From NCBI RefSeq assembly GCF_022370755.2, contig NZ_CP092364.2, positions 5,580,001-5,644,000 of the forward strand: a DNA stretch of 64,000 nucleotides, in the 5' to 3' direction. Both the position numbers and the translations under genes were made by a program. The notes beneath the pieces were generated by a model. It was not told the DNA's origin and ran no database searches. It worked only from the letters and a program-made list of their open reading frames with translations. This document shows, piece after piece, positions 40,183 through 49,307 of this stretch; within the stretch, counting starts at the first letter, position 1, and each line of letters begins with the position of its first letter. The stretch comes from Mycolicibacterium goodii (GTDB lineage: Bacteria; Actinomycetota; Actinomycetes; Mycobacteriales; Mycobacteriaceae).

Positions 40183-42360
40183 GTGAAGAGAGTGACCGCA
40201 ACTTCGAAAGGCCCGACCCGACGCGATACCCCCGCGAGCGGCCGCAAAATTCTGTCCGCCACCCAGTTCCGCCCCGACATCGAGGGTCTGCGCGCGGTCG
40301 CGGTCCTCGCGGTGGTGCTGTACCACGCGGGTGTGCCGGGTTTACGCGGCGGGTTTGTCGGGGTCGACGTGTTCTTCGTGGTGTCCGGTTTCCTGATCAC
40401 GGGTCTGCTCGTCCGCGAGGCGGCCCGCACCGGCACAGTCGGGCTGACATCGTTCTACGCGGCCCGCACCGGCACAGTCGGGCTGACATCGTTCTACGCG
40501 GCCCGCGCCCGGCGACTGCTGCCTGCCGCCGCGGTGGTGTTGGTGGCGACGTCGGTCGCCGCGGCGGTGCTACTGCCGCCGCTGCAGGCCCGAAACGTCC
40601 TGGGCGACACCATCGCGAGCGCCCTCTATCTGGGCAACTACCGCTTCGCGATCGAGGGCACCGATTACCTCGCCGCCGACACTCCCCCGTCTCCGCTGCA
40701 GCATTACTGGTCATTGGGTGTCGAGGAGCAGTTCTACCTGGTGTGGCCGGCGCTCATTCTCGGCGTCGCCTGGTGGTCGCGGCGTCGTGGGCGCAGCACC
40801 GCCTCACCGCATCCGTATCTTCTGGTGCTCGCGGTGCTGGCGGGTGGCTCCCTGGTGCTGTCGGTGATCTGGACCAGAACGCTTCCGGCGTGGGCGTTCT
40901 TCTCGTTGCCGACGCGCGCGTGGGAGTTGGCGATCGGCGGTCTCATCGCGTTGACCACCGCGCAGTGGCGCAAGCTTCCGCCCGTGTGCGCCGCGGTGGT
41001 CGGCTGGGGCGGTCTTGCTCTGATCTTGGCGACCTGCACCCAGATCGGCGCGGCGACCCCCTACCCCGGCACCGCGGCGCTGTTGCCGGTGCTGGGCACC
41101 GCCCTGGTGATCGGTGCCGGCTGTGCAACACCGGATCTGGGCATCGGACGGCTGCTGTCCAAGCCGGGCCTGCGCGCCATCGGCCGTGTGTCGTACTCGT
41201 GGTACCTGTGGCACTGGCCCGCGCTGCTGTTGGCGCCTGCGCTGATCGGCGCCGAACTCGGTCTGGCCGGGCGGTTGGCGATGGTCCTGATGTCGCTCGG
41301 GCTGGCGATCCTCACGTTGCATCTCGTCGAGAACCCGGCCCGGTTCGCCGCGACGCTGCGGTCGTCGGAGTGGCGCAGCCTGGCGGTCGGTGCGACCGCG
41401 ACCGGGGTCGCGGTGTGCTCGGGGTTGGCGCTGCTGGCGGTGCGACCCGTGCCCGCCGGACCGGGTGCCGCGGTGCCCGCCGCGGCCATCGTGGACCCGC
41501 CCTCACCGCGCGCGCCGACCCCGTCGGAGCAGTTGCGCGACGCGGTCGCGCAGTCGGTGCACCCGCACGCCGTGCCGTCGAACCTGAGCCCGCCCCTGGG
41601 AGACATCACCAAACCGGAGGTGTTCGTCAACGGATGTGTGTTGTCGTGGGACGACGTCGCGCAACCTGAATGTGCCTCGGGCGTCCCTGATTCGACGACC
41701 ACGGTGGCGCTCATCGGGGACTCGCACGCGGCCATGTGGCAGCCCGCACTCGAACCCGTGGCCCTGCAGCAGGGGTGGCGACTGGAGACCATGGCCAAGG
41801 TCACCTGCCCACCGATGAAGCTGCCGATCGTCAGTCCCTACCTGGGCCGCGAGTTCACCGAGTGCAAGCAGTGGCGCGCGGCGGTGCTCGAACGCATCGA
41901 GCGGGAACGCCCCGGGCTGATCGTGCTCGACATGGTGCGCCGCTATGGCGCCGATTTCGGTTTCGTCAGCTACGACCAGGCTTGGCTCGACGGCCTGACA
42001 CGCCTCGTCGCGCAGTTACGCGGAACGGGTGCGCGCGTGCTTGTGCTCGGGCCGGTCCCTGATCCGCACGGCACGGTCCCGACGTGCGTGTCGGCGCGCA
42101 TGGACGATGCGCTGGCGTGCGCAACGCAGCGTTCGATCGCGATGAACGACAACGGTGTTGCCGCCGAGGCCGCGGCAGTACGAGCGGGTGGGGGCCAGTA
42201 CGCCGAAATCGGCCGGTACTTCTGCACCGATCAACTCTGCCCGGTCATCATCGGCAACACCCTGGTGTTCCGCGACGACAACCACATTACGGCCGAGTAC
42301 GCGAAATTGATGTCACCGGTCGTCGGTGAGCTCACCCGCAGCGCCTTGGCCCGTAATTGA
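40183..42360 (+). CDS. OafA-like acyltransferase with SGNH domain
   Basis: Membrane acyltransferase of 725 aa. An N-terminal acyltransferase-3 domain (about 25-400, ten helices) begins FRPDIEGLRAVAVLAVVLYHAG with the catalytic His, shown here in part. A C-terminal periplasmic SGNH domain (about 480-725) has GDSHAAMW and DNHITAEY. Such proteins O-acylate surface polysaccharides, peptidoglycan or glycolipids. A 39-bp tandem duplication repeats 13 residues (ARTGTVGLTSFYA) before FYAARARRLLPAA. The start is GTG 40183; GTG 40192 is possible. The 3' end overlaps a convergent marR gene by 48 nt. Confidence 0.92.
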   Translation: MKRVTATSKGPTRRDTPASGRKILSATQFRPDIEGLRAVAVLAVVLYHAGVPGLRGGFVGVDVFFVVSGFLITGLLVREAARTGTVGLTSFYAARTGTVGLTSFYAARARRLLPAAAVVLVATSVAAAVLLPPLQARNVLGDTIASALYLGNYRFAIEGTDYLAADTPPSPLQHYWSLGVEEQFYLVWPALILGVAWWSRRRGRSTASPHPYLLVLAVLAGGSLVLSVIWTRTLPAWAFFSLPTRAWELAIGGLIALTTAQWRKLPPVCAAVVGWGGLALILATCTQIGAATPYPGTAALLPVLGTALVIGAGCATPDLGIGRLLSKPGLRAIGRVSYSWYLWHWPALLLAPALIGAELGLAGRLAMVLMSLGLAILTLHLVENPARFAATLRSSEWRSLAVGATATGVAVCSGLALLAVRPVPAGPGAAVPAAAIVDPPSPRAPTPSEQLRDAVAQSVHPHAVPSNLSPPLGDITKPEVFVNGCVLSWDDVAQPECASGVPDSTTTVALIGDSHAAMWQPALEPVALQQGWRLETMAKVTCPPMKLPIVSPYLGREFTECKQWRAAVLERIERERPGLIVLDMVRRYGADFGFVSYDQAWLDGLTRLVAQLRGTGARVLVLGPVPDPHGTVPTCVSARMDDALACATQRSIAMNDNGVAAEAAAVRAGGGQYAEIGRYFCTDQLCPVIIGNTLVFRDDNHITAEYAKLMSPVVGELTRSALARN
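40422..40499 (+). repeat. Perfect 39-bp tandem duplication inside acyltransferase gene
   Basis: Two identical 39-nt units, 40422-40460 and 40461-40499, each beginning GGCCCGCACCGGCAC. The first 7 nt recur once more at 40500. The duplication is in frame and adds 13 residues to a cytoplasmic loop. Family members normally have one copy, so it looks recent. Confidence 0.97.
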
Positions 42361-42804
42361 GCCTGCCGATGTCGTGGACTCCAGGTTCTGGGCACACCGC
42401 AGCAGCGCCTGCGCGAGTTGCTTCTGAGCCGACGCGGAAAGCCCTTGCAGCATGCGGTTTTCGACGTCGATGACGGTCGTATGCGCCTCATCGAGCACTT
42501 TCTCACCCGTCGCGGTCAGGTGTAGTGCCCGGGCACGGCCGGCCGGTGGCCCGTCGGCGTCTTCCACGAGCCCACCGGACCGCAGGCCTTTGAGGACATC
42601 CTGCAGCGATTGACGGGTCACGAAGCACAAGCGCGCCAACTCGGCCGCCGATGCCGTCGGATGATCGGCAAGCGCACGCAACACCGCATATTGGGCCATC
42701 GAGAGCCCGACCGACCGCAGCTCGGTGTCGCACCGGCGGCGCAGCGCCTGCTGCACCCGCTTGACGAGGTAGCCCGGCCCGAGTTCGACATCGACGGATG
42801 ACAT
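42313..42804 (-). CDS. MarR-family regulator
   Basis: Regulator of 163 aa with a winged HTH: LSMAQYAVLRALADHPTASAAELARLCFVTRQSLQDVLKGL (in part) and the wing DGPPAGRARALHLTATG. ATG 42804 is supported because the operator-like repeats lie directly upstream and the protein then has normal MarR length. It is divergent from an antibiotic-biosynthesis-type monooxygenase, its probable target, and overlaps the acyltransferase 3' end. Confidence 0.87.
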   Translation of the reverse strand: MSSVDVELGPGYLVKRVQQALRRRCDTELRSVGLSMAQYAVLRALADHPTASAAELARLCFVTRQSLQDVLKGLRSGGLVEDADGPPAGRARALHLTATGEKVLDEAHTTVIDVENRMLQGLSASAQKQLAQALLRCAQNLESTTSAGSITGQGAAGELTDDR

Positions 42805-42807
42805 GAC

Positions 42808-42849
42808 AGGAACCTTACATGGTGCTACGGTCAGCTTTGTAAGGAACCT
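42808..42849. promoter_or_regulatory. Candidate MarR operator region
   Basis: CCTTACA (42813-42819) and TGTAAGG (42838-42844) form an inverted repeat with an 18-nt centre. AGGAACCT also occurs at both edges as a direct repeat (42808-42815 and 42842-42849). The region lies between the marR ATG and the monooxygenase Shine-Dalgarno, so bound MarR could control both genes. Confidence 0.6.
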
Positions 42850-42864
42850 GACACAGGAGTCGAG

Positions 42865-43188
42865 ATGACGACAATTCAGCAGCACTCACCGGTCGCGACG
42901 CTCATCAACGTGTTCACGGTCGAACCCGACCGGGCCGACGAGTTGGTCGCACTGCTGAGCCAAGCCACCGAAGACGTGATGCGCCATGTACCGGGCTTCG
43001 TGTCGGCCAACATTCATCTGAGCACCGACCGCACGCGTGTCACCAATTACGCCCAGTGGCAGAGCGTCGACGCCTACACGGCGATGCTCAGCGATCCCAC
43101 CGCGCGCGAACACATGGGCAGGTGCGCGCAAGTGGCGGTGAGCTTCGACCCACACCTCTACACCGTCGAATCGGTACACCAGGCCTGA
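42865..43188 (+). CDS. Antibiotic biosynthesis monooxygenase (ABM) domain protein
   Basis: Small dimeric ferredoxin-like protein of 107 aa: NVFTVEPDRADELVALLSQA, PGFVSANIHLSTDRTRVTNYAQW and SVDAYTAML follow the ABM pattern. Relatives are cofactor-free monooxygenases or haem-degrading enzymes; the MhuD Asn and His residues are not clearly present. CAGGAG at 8 nt supports ATG 42865. It is probably controlled by the divergent MarR protein. Confidence 0.87.
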   Translation: MTTIQQHSPVATLINVFTVEPDRADELVALLSQATEDVMRHVPGFVSANIHLSTDRTRVTNYAQWQSVDAYTAMLSDPTAREHMGRCAQVAVSFDPHLYTVESVHQA

Positions 43189-43192
43189 ATGC

Positions 43193-45619
43193 CTAGGCGG
43201 CGTCTTTGTCCTTCTTGTCGTCCTTCTTGTCGTCGCCGTCGTTCTGGCTGCCGGTCTGGGTCTTCTTGGCCGGCTTGGCCGTCGCCTTCTTCACCGCGTC
43301 CCGGGTGTCCTTCACGGCCTTCTCGAGTCCATCGGCGACGGCCTTGATCTGCTTGCGACCGTTCTCGGCGATCTTGTTCACCCGATCCTGCGCGTCCTTG
43401 ACCGCCTTCTGCGTGCGCTCCCGCGACTTCTGTGCCGAGACCTTCACCTGCTCGTTGGCCTTCGCCACCTTCGCCTCGATCTCCGCACGCGCCTCATCGA
43501 CATCCGCGGTGAGCTTGTTGACGTCGCCATCGACCTTCCCGGCGGCTTCGGTGGTCGTCGTCGTCCCGTCCTGCGGCGACGCGAGGTTCACGACCGTCGT
43601 GTCCGGGTCGGTGGCCTTGGTCTCGGTGACCTCCTGTGGTTCGAACTTCGTGGTCTGATCCGATTGCGGCGCAGCGACATCGACGGTGTCACCGGCCGGC
43701 AGTCCTGCGGTGAGGTCGGGCAGGTTCAGTATCGACCCGCCTGACGGCAGCGCGTCACCAAGACCGAGCAGCCCGAGAAGTGTGGTGAGCGGGCTGGGCA
43801 CCGGATTCTGATTGACCAGGCCGTCACCGATGGCCTTCTGGACACCGCGAACCAGTTGCGTCGCCACGTCTGCGGGAACCTTCGCCCAGTCGACGTCGGG
43901 GAATGATCCGAATGCGGTCGGCACGTCCGAATCGTCGAAGTCGCGAACGTATTCGATGGAGCCATCGGCATTCTCGACACGGCGTACGTCGGTGTAGCCG
44001 AGGTTCACCAGCGTGGTGAGCGCCGGCGACAGGGCCGTGCCGATCGGGTTGTTGAGGTTGAGCCCGGTGAACAGGTTCACCAGATCGACGGCCAGATACG
44101 TCGGCTCGAGCAGTGGCAGGCTCTTGGCGTCCAGCGTGTAGTAGATGTTGAGCTTCGGCCCCTTCGTCGGATCGTCGCCCGGGTCCGCGAGGTAATCGGT
44201 GATGTCTGCGGTGAGCTGACCGACGAGCTCTCCGGTCAGGTCCGTGACGATGCCGGGGATGCTCTGGTCACGCAGGATATAGGTCGGGAACAACGCTGCG
44301 GCAACGTTGTTCGTCATCGTGAACGGGTTGGGCCACGCCGCGAAGTCGGACAGCGGCAGATACTCCGCCGTCGCGTCGATCTTGACGGGGATCAGGTTCG
44401 CACCACCCACCGTCAGGCCCAGAAGTTGGATGTCGTTCAGCGGGGAATTCCCCGTGGTGCTGCTCTGCACCTGGGTGTCGGGAGTGACGGTGTCGATTCC
44501 CATGAGGCGGAACAGCGGATATGCGCGGGCGAACAGTCCACCGTTGGCACGGCCGGGATTGTCGATCAACACCATCGGCAGGACCGTGAAACTCCCGAGG
44601 AGCGGGTTCGTGCCGGTGTAGTTGGCACCGCCAGGTTGGTTCGGGAGGTCGTCGACCACCTGCTGGTACGCCGCGCCCGCGGCGAAGGCACCCAGTTGGA
44701 AGCCGACCACGATGGGTATCCGGACCGCGACGGCGTCCGGCAGCCTGTCCAGGATGTCGCCGGGGTCAAGGCTCCCCAGGCCGAGGCCCAGTAGATCCAG
44801 GTCGATCGGGTCGAGTTCGACCCCCAGGTTCTCCAGAAGCCCGGCCAAGCCCACCTTCAGGTATTCGGTGTTGTTGATGTCCTGCGCCACCGAGTTGGGG
44901 AAGGGCGGAACCCAGCCGAGATCCACGCCGAAGAGCTTGAGAAGCGTGAACGGCGATCCGGTCGTGACGATGTTGAGTCCGGGGATCGGATCACCGGAGA
45001 GGTCGAGGGGGTTCGAGAGATCGAGCCCCAGCACAGCCAGCAGTTCACCCACGTTGTCGATCGCGTTGAGGTCGAGGAGCTCCCCCGCCAACGTCGAGAC
45101 CACCACACCAGCGACGACATTGAGCAGTGGATCGGTCAGGGCGCCGCCAATCGGCAGATCCCGCAGAATCTCGGTCACCAGCGGTGTGAGCACCTCGGCC
45201 GCCAACGGCTGCAGCACACCCGAGAGATCGATCGGGACCTGCCCGAGTGCGCCACCGAGTATGCCGCTCACCGCTTCGTTGAGCAGGCCGGACGCGATGC
45301 TCTGCGGGTCGAGTCCGGCCGCCTGGGCGACGGCTTCCAGGCTGATGCTCTGCACCAGGGCCGTCAAGAATTGCGCGCCGAGTTCCTGGGCCACGTCGTA
45401 GCCCGCGCTGCCCAGCCCTCCGGTGAGATCGGGGATCTGATCTGGCGGCGGGAAGGGCCGGACGTCCGCCTGTAGAGCCGCTTCGCGTGCGACGACGGCA
45501 GCGTTTGCTTCCCCCATGGGAGCGATACCCGCCGTCAGCGCTGTGGCCGTAACGGTGGCAGCACCAAGCGTCGCGATCTTCTTTGCGCGCTTTCCGCGAT
45601 TGCGGTTCTTTCCGGCCAC
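43193..45619 (-). CDS. Secreted PE-PPE-domain protein with Lys-rich C-terminal tail
   Basis: Exported protein of 808 aa. The signal peptide (about 1-40) is basic then hydrophobic, ending EANAAV. A Leu/Gly/Asp-rich region (60-300) precedes a PE-PPE-domain-like part (about 300-490) with IDATAEYLPLSDFAAWPNPF and AAALFPTYILRD. I do not see the GxSxG serine of active PE-PPE esterases. Residues 690-808 are an Ala/Lys/Glu coiled coil ending in KKDDKKDKDAA. GTG 45619 has AAAGGA at 8 nt. A CRP-like site lies 55 nt upstream. An envelope role is likely; activity unknown. Confidence 0.82.
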   Translation of the reverse strand: MAGKNRNRGKRAKKIATLGAATVTATALTAGIAPMGEANAAVVAREAALQADVRPFPPPDQIPDLTGGLGSAGYDVAQELGAQFLTALVQSISLEAVAQAAGLDPQSIASGLLNEAVSGILGGALGQVPIDLSGVLQPLAAEVLTPLVTEILRDLPIGGALTDPLLNVVAGVVVSTLAGELLDLNAIDNVGELLAVLGLDLSNPLDLSGDPIPGLNIVTTGSPFTLLKLFGVDLGWVPPFPNSVAQDINNTEYLKVGLAGLLENLGVELDPIDLDLLGLGLGSLDPGDILDRLPDAVAVRIPIVVGFQLGAFAAGAAYQQVVDDLPNQPGGANYTGTNPLLGSFTVLPMVLIDNPGRANGGLFARAYPLFRLMGIDTVTPDTQVQSSTTGNSPLNDIQLLGLTVGGANLIPVKIDATAEYLPLSDFAAWPNPFTMTNNVAAALFPTYILRDQSIPGIVTDLTGELVGQLTADITDYLADPGDDPTKGPKLNIYYTLDAKSLPLLEPTYLAVDLVNLFTGLNLNNPIGTALSPALTTLVNLGYTDVRRVENADGSIEYVRDFDDSDVPTAFGSFPDVDWAKVPADVATQLVRGVQKAIGDGLVNQNPVPSPLTTLLGLLGLGDALPSGGSILNLPDLTAGLPAGDTVDVAAPQSDQTTKFEPQEVTETKATDPDTTVVNLASPQDGTTTTTEAAGKVDGDVNKLTADVDEARAEIEAKVAKANEQVKVSAQKSRERTQKAVKDAQDRVNKIAENGRKQIKAVADGLEKAVKDTRDAVKKATAKPAKKTQTGSQNDGDDKKDDKKDKDAA

Positions 45620-46008
45620 TGGGCGGTCCTTTCAGTCAGCCGTCTCAGGTTGCTCTCAGGAACCTAGCACTCCGTGATGCAGATCACTAGTTGATTACGA
45701 ACAATTCGAGCGAATGTCCATGTGCGCGGCCGACGCCCTCTCTCCACTTTCTACCTGCGGTCACAATGCGGCCTAGGATCCGCGGATGTCGCACAGCGAA
45801 TCGCAGTGACGTTGCCGAAAATTCTTTGTGCAAGCATCGAACAGCCGATGCCGGGTAGCAGCGACGCGGCCGCTGCAATCCAGACGACGAAATCCGCAGG
45901 CACGTTCGATTAGCTGTCATCAGAGGTCGTGTGACAAGGGCATGATTCACACCGCCGACGAACCGAGCGGGAGCCCGCAGTATTCGGGATTAGCTGAGAA
46001 GGGGTTCG
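45620..46008. other. Intergenic region between PE-PPE-domain and fructosamine-kinase genes
   Basis: 389 bp. The left end holds the promoter of the minus-strand PE-PPE gene with the CRP-like dyad. I see no convincing ORF, RNA gene or terminator in the rest, although the convergence point of transcription from the kinase gene must lie here. Confidence 0.4.
45674..45687 (-). promoter_or_regulatory. CRP-like site upstream of PE-PPE-domain gene
   Basis: GTGA-TGCAGA-TCAC is a perfect dyad and matches the mycobacterial CRP consensus TGTGA-N6-TCACA at all eight inner positions. It is centred about 60 bp upstream of the start codon, suitable for activation. It is intergenic, which makes chance less likely. 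Confidence 0.6.
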
Positions 46009-46782
46009 TCAGTTGAACGCCGCCAGCACGCTCGCGGCCGCGGTGTGCGTCTGAGTCGCATACCCGCTCCCGAAGAGCACGACGTGTGCAAGGAGTGGGA
46101 ACAGCTGGTGCAGGCCGATTCGGTGCTGCCACCCGGAGTGCAACGGCTGCACGGATTGGTAGCCGTCGAGCACTTGTGTATGAAACGGGCAGCCGAGCAG
46201 CGCCAGCATGGCGAGATCGGTCTCGCGGTGCCCGCCGTGCGCGGCGGGGTCGATCAGCACCGCGCCAGACGGTGTCCACATCACATTGCCGCTCCACAGA
46301 TCACCGTGCAGTCGGCACGGCGCATCGCCATCATCGAAAGTGCCTGCTGCGCAGAGCTCGATGACAACATCGATCGTTTCGCGAGCAGAGTGGGTCAACC
46401 GCGGTGCCGCGAGTTCCGCCATGGGACGCAATCGCTCGACGGCGTAGAACTCACCCCAGGAGTCGTGCGCATGCAACGACATCGGCAACGGATCCGACAT
46501 CGGGCCGAAAAACCCAGGACCCTTGTAACCGTCCGGCGCCGCGCCGAAGCCGCGGGCCCCTGCGTTGTGCGTGACGGCCAGCCGCCTGCCGAACTCGTGA
46601 GCCGCATCGGCCGTCGGCGATGCCGATTCAAGGCGCTCCAAAGTCAAAGAGGTTGCATCGCAGTTCAGAACTCGCACACAACCCGCACCGCCCGCTACAC
46701 GCAGCCAGGCCAATCCCGCCGCTTCCGCGGCGAAAAATCCTTGCGGTGCGGACGGATTGCGTTTGACGAAAACGTGGTTCAT
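46009..46782 (-). CDS. Fructosamine kinase family protein
   Basis: Kinase-like protein of 257 aa of the fructosamine-3-kinase/APH fold. Catalytic loop LHGDLWSGNVMW (about 159-170) with the base Asp, metal-binding IDPAAHGGHRETDLAM (about 177-192), and GFFGPMSDPLPM in the mid-region. It is expected to phosphorylate ketosamines on glycated proteins or small molecules so that they decompose. ATG 46782. It is somewhat short at the N-terminal lobe, where the glycine-rich loop is minimal. It stands alone. Confidence 0.87.
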   Translation of the reverse strand: MNHVFVKRNPSAPQGFFAAEAAGLAWLRVAGGAGCVRVLNCDATSLTLERLESASPTADAAHEFGRRLAVTHNAGARGFGAAPDGYKGPGFFGPMSDPLPMSLHAHDSWGEFYAVERLRPMAELAAPRLTHSARETIDVVIELCAAGTFDDGDAPCRLHGDLWSGNVMWTPSGAVLIDPAAHGGHRETDLAMLALLGCPFHTQVLDGYQSVQPLHSGWQHRIGLHQLFPLLAHVVLFGSGYATQTHTAAASVLAAFN

Positions 46783-47029
46783 GAGTGGCGCTGACCTACC
46801 CGTGTCATGGGCCTCCGTACGATGCAGTTTCTTCAGACGATCAGTTCATAGCAGGGTCGAGGAAGATTGTTCGCTCATCCCGCCGGGGACATATCGATGA
46901 CTTGGAGTGACAAACCGGACATACGCGACATTCCAGTAATCGGCTCAAGTTCAGCGGCACCGGTCAGTGGTCTGAGAGCGACGCTCGCCTGGTTTGAATA
47001 GTTTTCTCGCGCCGTTCGTTCCCATCGGT

Positions 47030-48178
47030 ATGACAACGCACGTTCAGACGCATGATGTTCTCGATATCCCAGGCTCCTTGCGTGCCTCGATCGAGGCAAG
47101 CGTCGAAGAAGCCGATCTTCTCGGCGACATCCCCAGCGGCTTGCACGACGAGTTGCGCAAGGCAGGCGCGTTTCGGCTGCTGACCCCGCGCGAGCTCGGC
47201 GGCTGGGCGGCACCGCTGCCGACGACGCTGTCGGTGTACGAACAGTTCGGCCGCATCGACGGATCGGTCGGGTTGCTGGTGTGGAACACCAACTTCGGGT
47301 TCATCGGAGCCATGCTTCCCGAGACCGGCAACAAACGCATCTGGGGCACCGGCGTCGAACCGGTGTTCGCCAACTCCGGGATGCCCGGCACCGCCACCCC
47401 GGTCGACGGCGGCTTCCGCCTGAGTGGTCACTGGAAGATCGTCACCGGGATCCGGAGCGCGACCTGGATCGTCGTGGTCGGCATCGTCGCCGGCGACACC
47501 AACGGGAACGGCCAGTCCCAGGCACCGGATGTGCGTCTCTTCGCCGTCCCCACCGACCAGGTCGACATTCAGGACACGTGGAATGTCACCGGGCTGCGCG
47601 CGACAGGAAGCCGGGATGTGGTGATCGACGACGTCTTCGTCCCCGAGGATCTCGCTACTCGACTCGATGCGCCGGTCAACACCGACAGCCCGGTCTACCG
47701 CGGATTCATCGGAAACCTGGTGTTCGGTGGATGTGCCGCAGTCACTCTGGGCATAGCAGCACACATGATCGAGGAGACCGTCACCCTGGTGCGGTCGAAG
47801 GCCTCGATGGTGGGCGGCGTGGTCGCCGACGCCACGCGGACGCAATATCTCGTCGCCAAGGCGCAGGCCAGTGTCGACGCCGCGCGTCTGCTTCTTCTTT
47901 CGACGGCCGCGGAGTTGGCAGACGCCGGCGACCAGCTGACGCTCGAACAACGCGCGGCCCACCGTGCCGCGATCACGCACGCCGCAGAGGTGAGCCGCGT
48001 TGCACTGGTGGACATGTACAACCTCGCGGGCTCGTCGGCGCTGTACCGCACCAACATGATCGAGCGGATCTTCCGCGACGGCATGGCGGCGACACAGCAC
48101 GCCAACCAGTCGGCGTTGTTCATGGAGGGCGCCGGCCGTGTCCGTCTCGGCATGGATCACGGATTGCCGCTGTTCTGA
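47030..48178 (+). CDS. Acyl-CoA dehydrogenase-type flavoprotein (HsaA/monooxygenase-like)
   Basis: Flavin enzyme of 382 aa with the acyl-CoA dehydrogenase fold. The N-terminal helical part has LLTPRELGGWAAPLPTTLSVYEQFGRIDGSVG; the middle beta domain has DTWNVTGLRATGSRDVVIDDVFVPE; the C-terminal domain (about 235-370) is of the type 2 class seen in two-component monooxygenases such as HsaA (motifs given in part). The catalytic Glu of true acyl-CoA dehydrogenases is not evident. ATG 47030 fits family length. No reductase partner is adjacent. Substrate unknown. Confidence 0.82.
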   Translation: MTTHVQTHDVLDIPGSLRASIEASVEEADLLGDIPSGLHDELRKAGAFRLLTPRELGGWAAPLPTTLSVYEQFGRIDGSVGLLVWNTNFGFIGAMLPETGNKRIWGTGVEPVFANSGMPGTATPVDGGFRLSGHWKIVTGIRSATWIVVVGIVAGDTNGNGQSQAPDVRLFAVPTDQVDIQDTWNVTGLRATGSRDVVIDDVFVPEDLATRLDAPVNTDSPVYRGFIGNLVFGGCAAVTLGIAAHMIEETVTLVRSKASMVGGVVADATRTQYLVAKAQASVDAARLLLLSTAAELADAGDQLTLEQRAAHRAAITHAAEVSRVALVDMYNLAGSSALYRTNMIERIFRDGMAATQHANQSALFMEGAGRVRLGMDHGLPLF

Positions 48179-48487
48179 GAGCGAGGCGTGCCGGCGGGGA
48201 TCCGGAACTGGCGAAGGCCTTCGCGTTGAGCCGCGCTCGCTCACCCCCGAGGTGGTAGACGCGTGTGCGCCGAGCCTTCACCGCGACGAGCACGGGCTGG
48301 CTCACGTACGCACTCCTCTGGTCGATCACCCACCGGTCCGGTGCCACCCTGTGAAACGACGTGTACCGCCGGTGCATTCGGTCGACGCGGATCGACTGCG
48401 ACGAACGCAACGCGGCGCCCCGACGTTATTTCGGGGAGGATGACTTCTGACCCGTGTAGTTGGTGAACTGGAGAGGGGACTTTCGAC
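48179..48487. other. Intergenic region upstream of cutinase
   Basis: 309 bp between the flavoprotein stop and the cutinase start. It should contain the cutinase promoter. I see no clear hairpin, operator or short ORF with a Shine-Dalgarno, apart from AGGGGA 9 nt before the cutinase start. Confidence 0.35.
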
Positions 48488-49186
48488 GTGGTGTGCGGTC
48501 GATTTCTTGGGGTCTGCTGTGCGCTGACATCCTCATTGCTGGCAGTGCTGACCGCGCCGCCATCCTTCGCAGCGCCCGCGTCGTGTCCTGACATCGAGGT
48601 CGTGTTCGCTCGCGGGACCCACGAGGCGCCGGGCGTGGGCCCAACCGGCCAGGCCTTCATCGATGCCCTACGCCCGCAGGTGGGCGAGCAGTCACTCGGC
48701 GTGTATCCCGTCAACTACCCGGCCAGCGATCAATGGGCAACGGGGGTCGATGGCGTCAAAGATGCCAGTAACCGCATCCTTTCCATGGCCGAACAGTGTC
48801 CGAAGACCAAGATGGTTCTCGGTGGCTACTCGCAAGGCGCGGCGGTCGCGGGCTTCGTCACCTCGGCTGCCGTACCCGATGGTGTCGACCCCGCCACGGT
48901 GCCCAAGCCCCTGCAACCCGATGTTGCCGATCACGTTGCCGCAGTGGTGCTCTTCGGTCTGCCGAACGAACGCGCCATGAACTTCCTCGGCGAACCGCGG
49001 GTGGTGATCGGTCCGCTCTACGAGACGAAGACCCGCGAGTTCTGTGCCACAGAGGACCCGGTGTGCTCCGACGGTTTGAACTTCGCCGTGCACAATCCGA
49101 GCAGTTACGACGGTGATCTGACCAACCAGGGCGCGGCCTTCGCGGCGGACCGTCTCAACGCCGTACCGGCTGCGGCTGACCACTGA
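48488..49186 (+). CDS. Cutinase-family secreted esterase
   Basis: Exported serine esterase of 232 aa. The signal peptide (about 1-29) ends PSFAAPA. The nucleophile is Ser115 in GGYSQGAAV, with Asp190 (ATEDPVC) and His202 (NFAVHNP) completing the triad. Disulfides Cys33-Cys104 and Cys186-Cys193 are as in mycobacterial cutinase-like proteins. These hydrolyse short- to medium-chain esters or phospholipids. The GTG at 48488 (or 48491) is preceded by AGGGGA. Confidence 0.93.
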   Translation: MVCGRFLGVCCALTSSLLAVLTAPPSFAAPASCPDIEVVFARGTHEAPGVGPTGQAFIDALRPQVGEQSLGVYPVNYPASDQWATGVDGVKDASNRILSMAEQCPKTKMVLGGYSQGAAVAGFVTSAAVPDGVDPATVPKPLQPDVADHVAAVVLFGLPNERAMNFLGEPRVVIGPLYETKTREFCATEDPVCSDGLNFAVHNPSSYDGDLTNQGAAFAADRLNAVPAAADH

Positions 49187-49307
49187 CGAAGGGGGCACCG
49201 GCTTTGCGCAAGCACACCACCACACAGCCATCTGCCGGAAACAGCATGTAAACGACGTCGTCATCCGCCGGGCTGAACCCGCCGATGCACCTGCCATCGA
49301 GCGGCTT

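Noticed and set aside
45687..45950. Possible 87-codon minus-strand gene in the intergenic region
   Set aside because: No Shine-Dalgarno, no recognisable sequence, irregular codon use.
45927..45952. TGTGA ... TCACA pair downstream of the CRP-like site
   Set aside because: Half-sites are separated by more than the required 6 nt.
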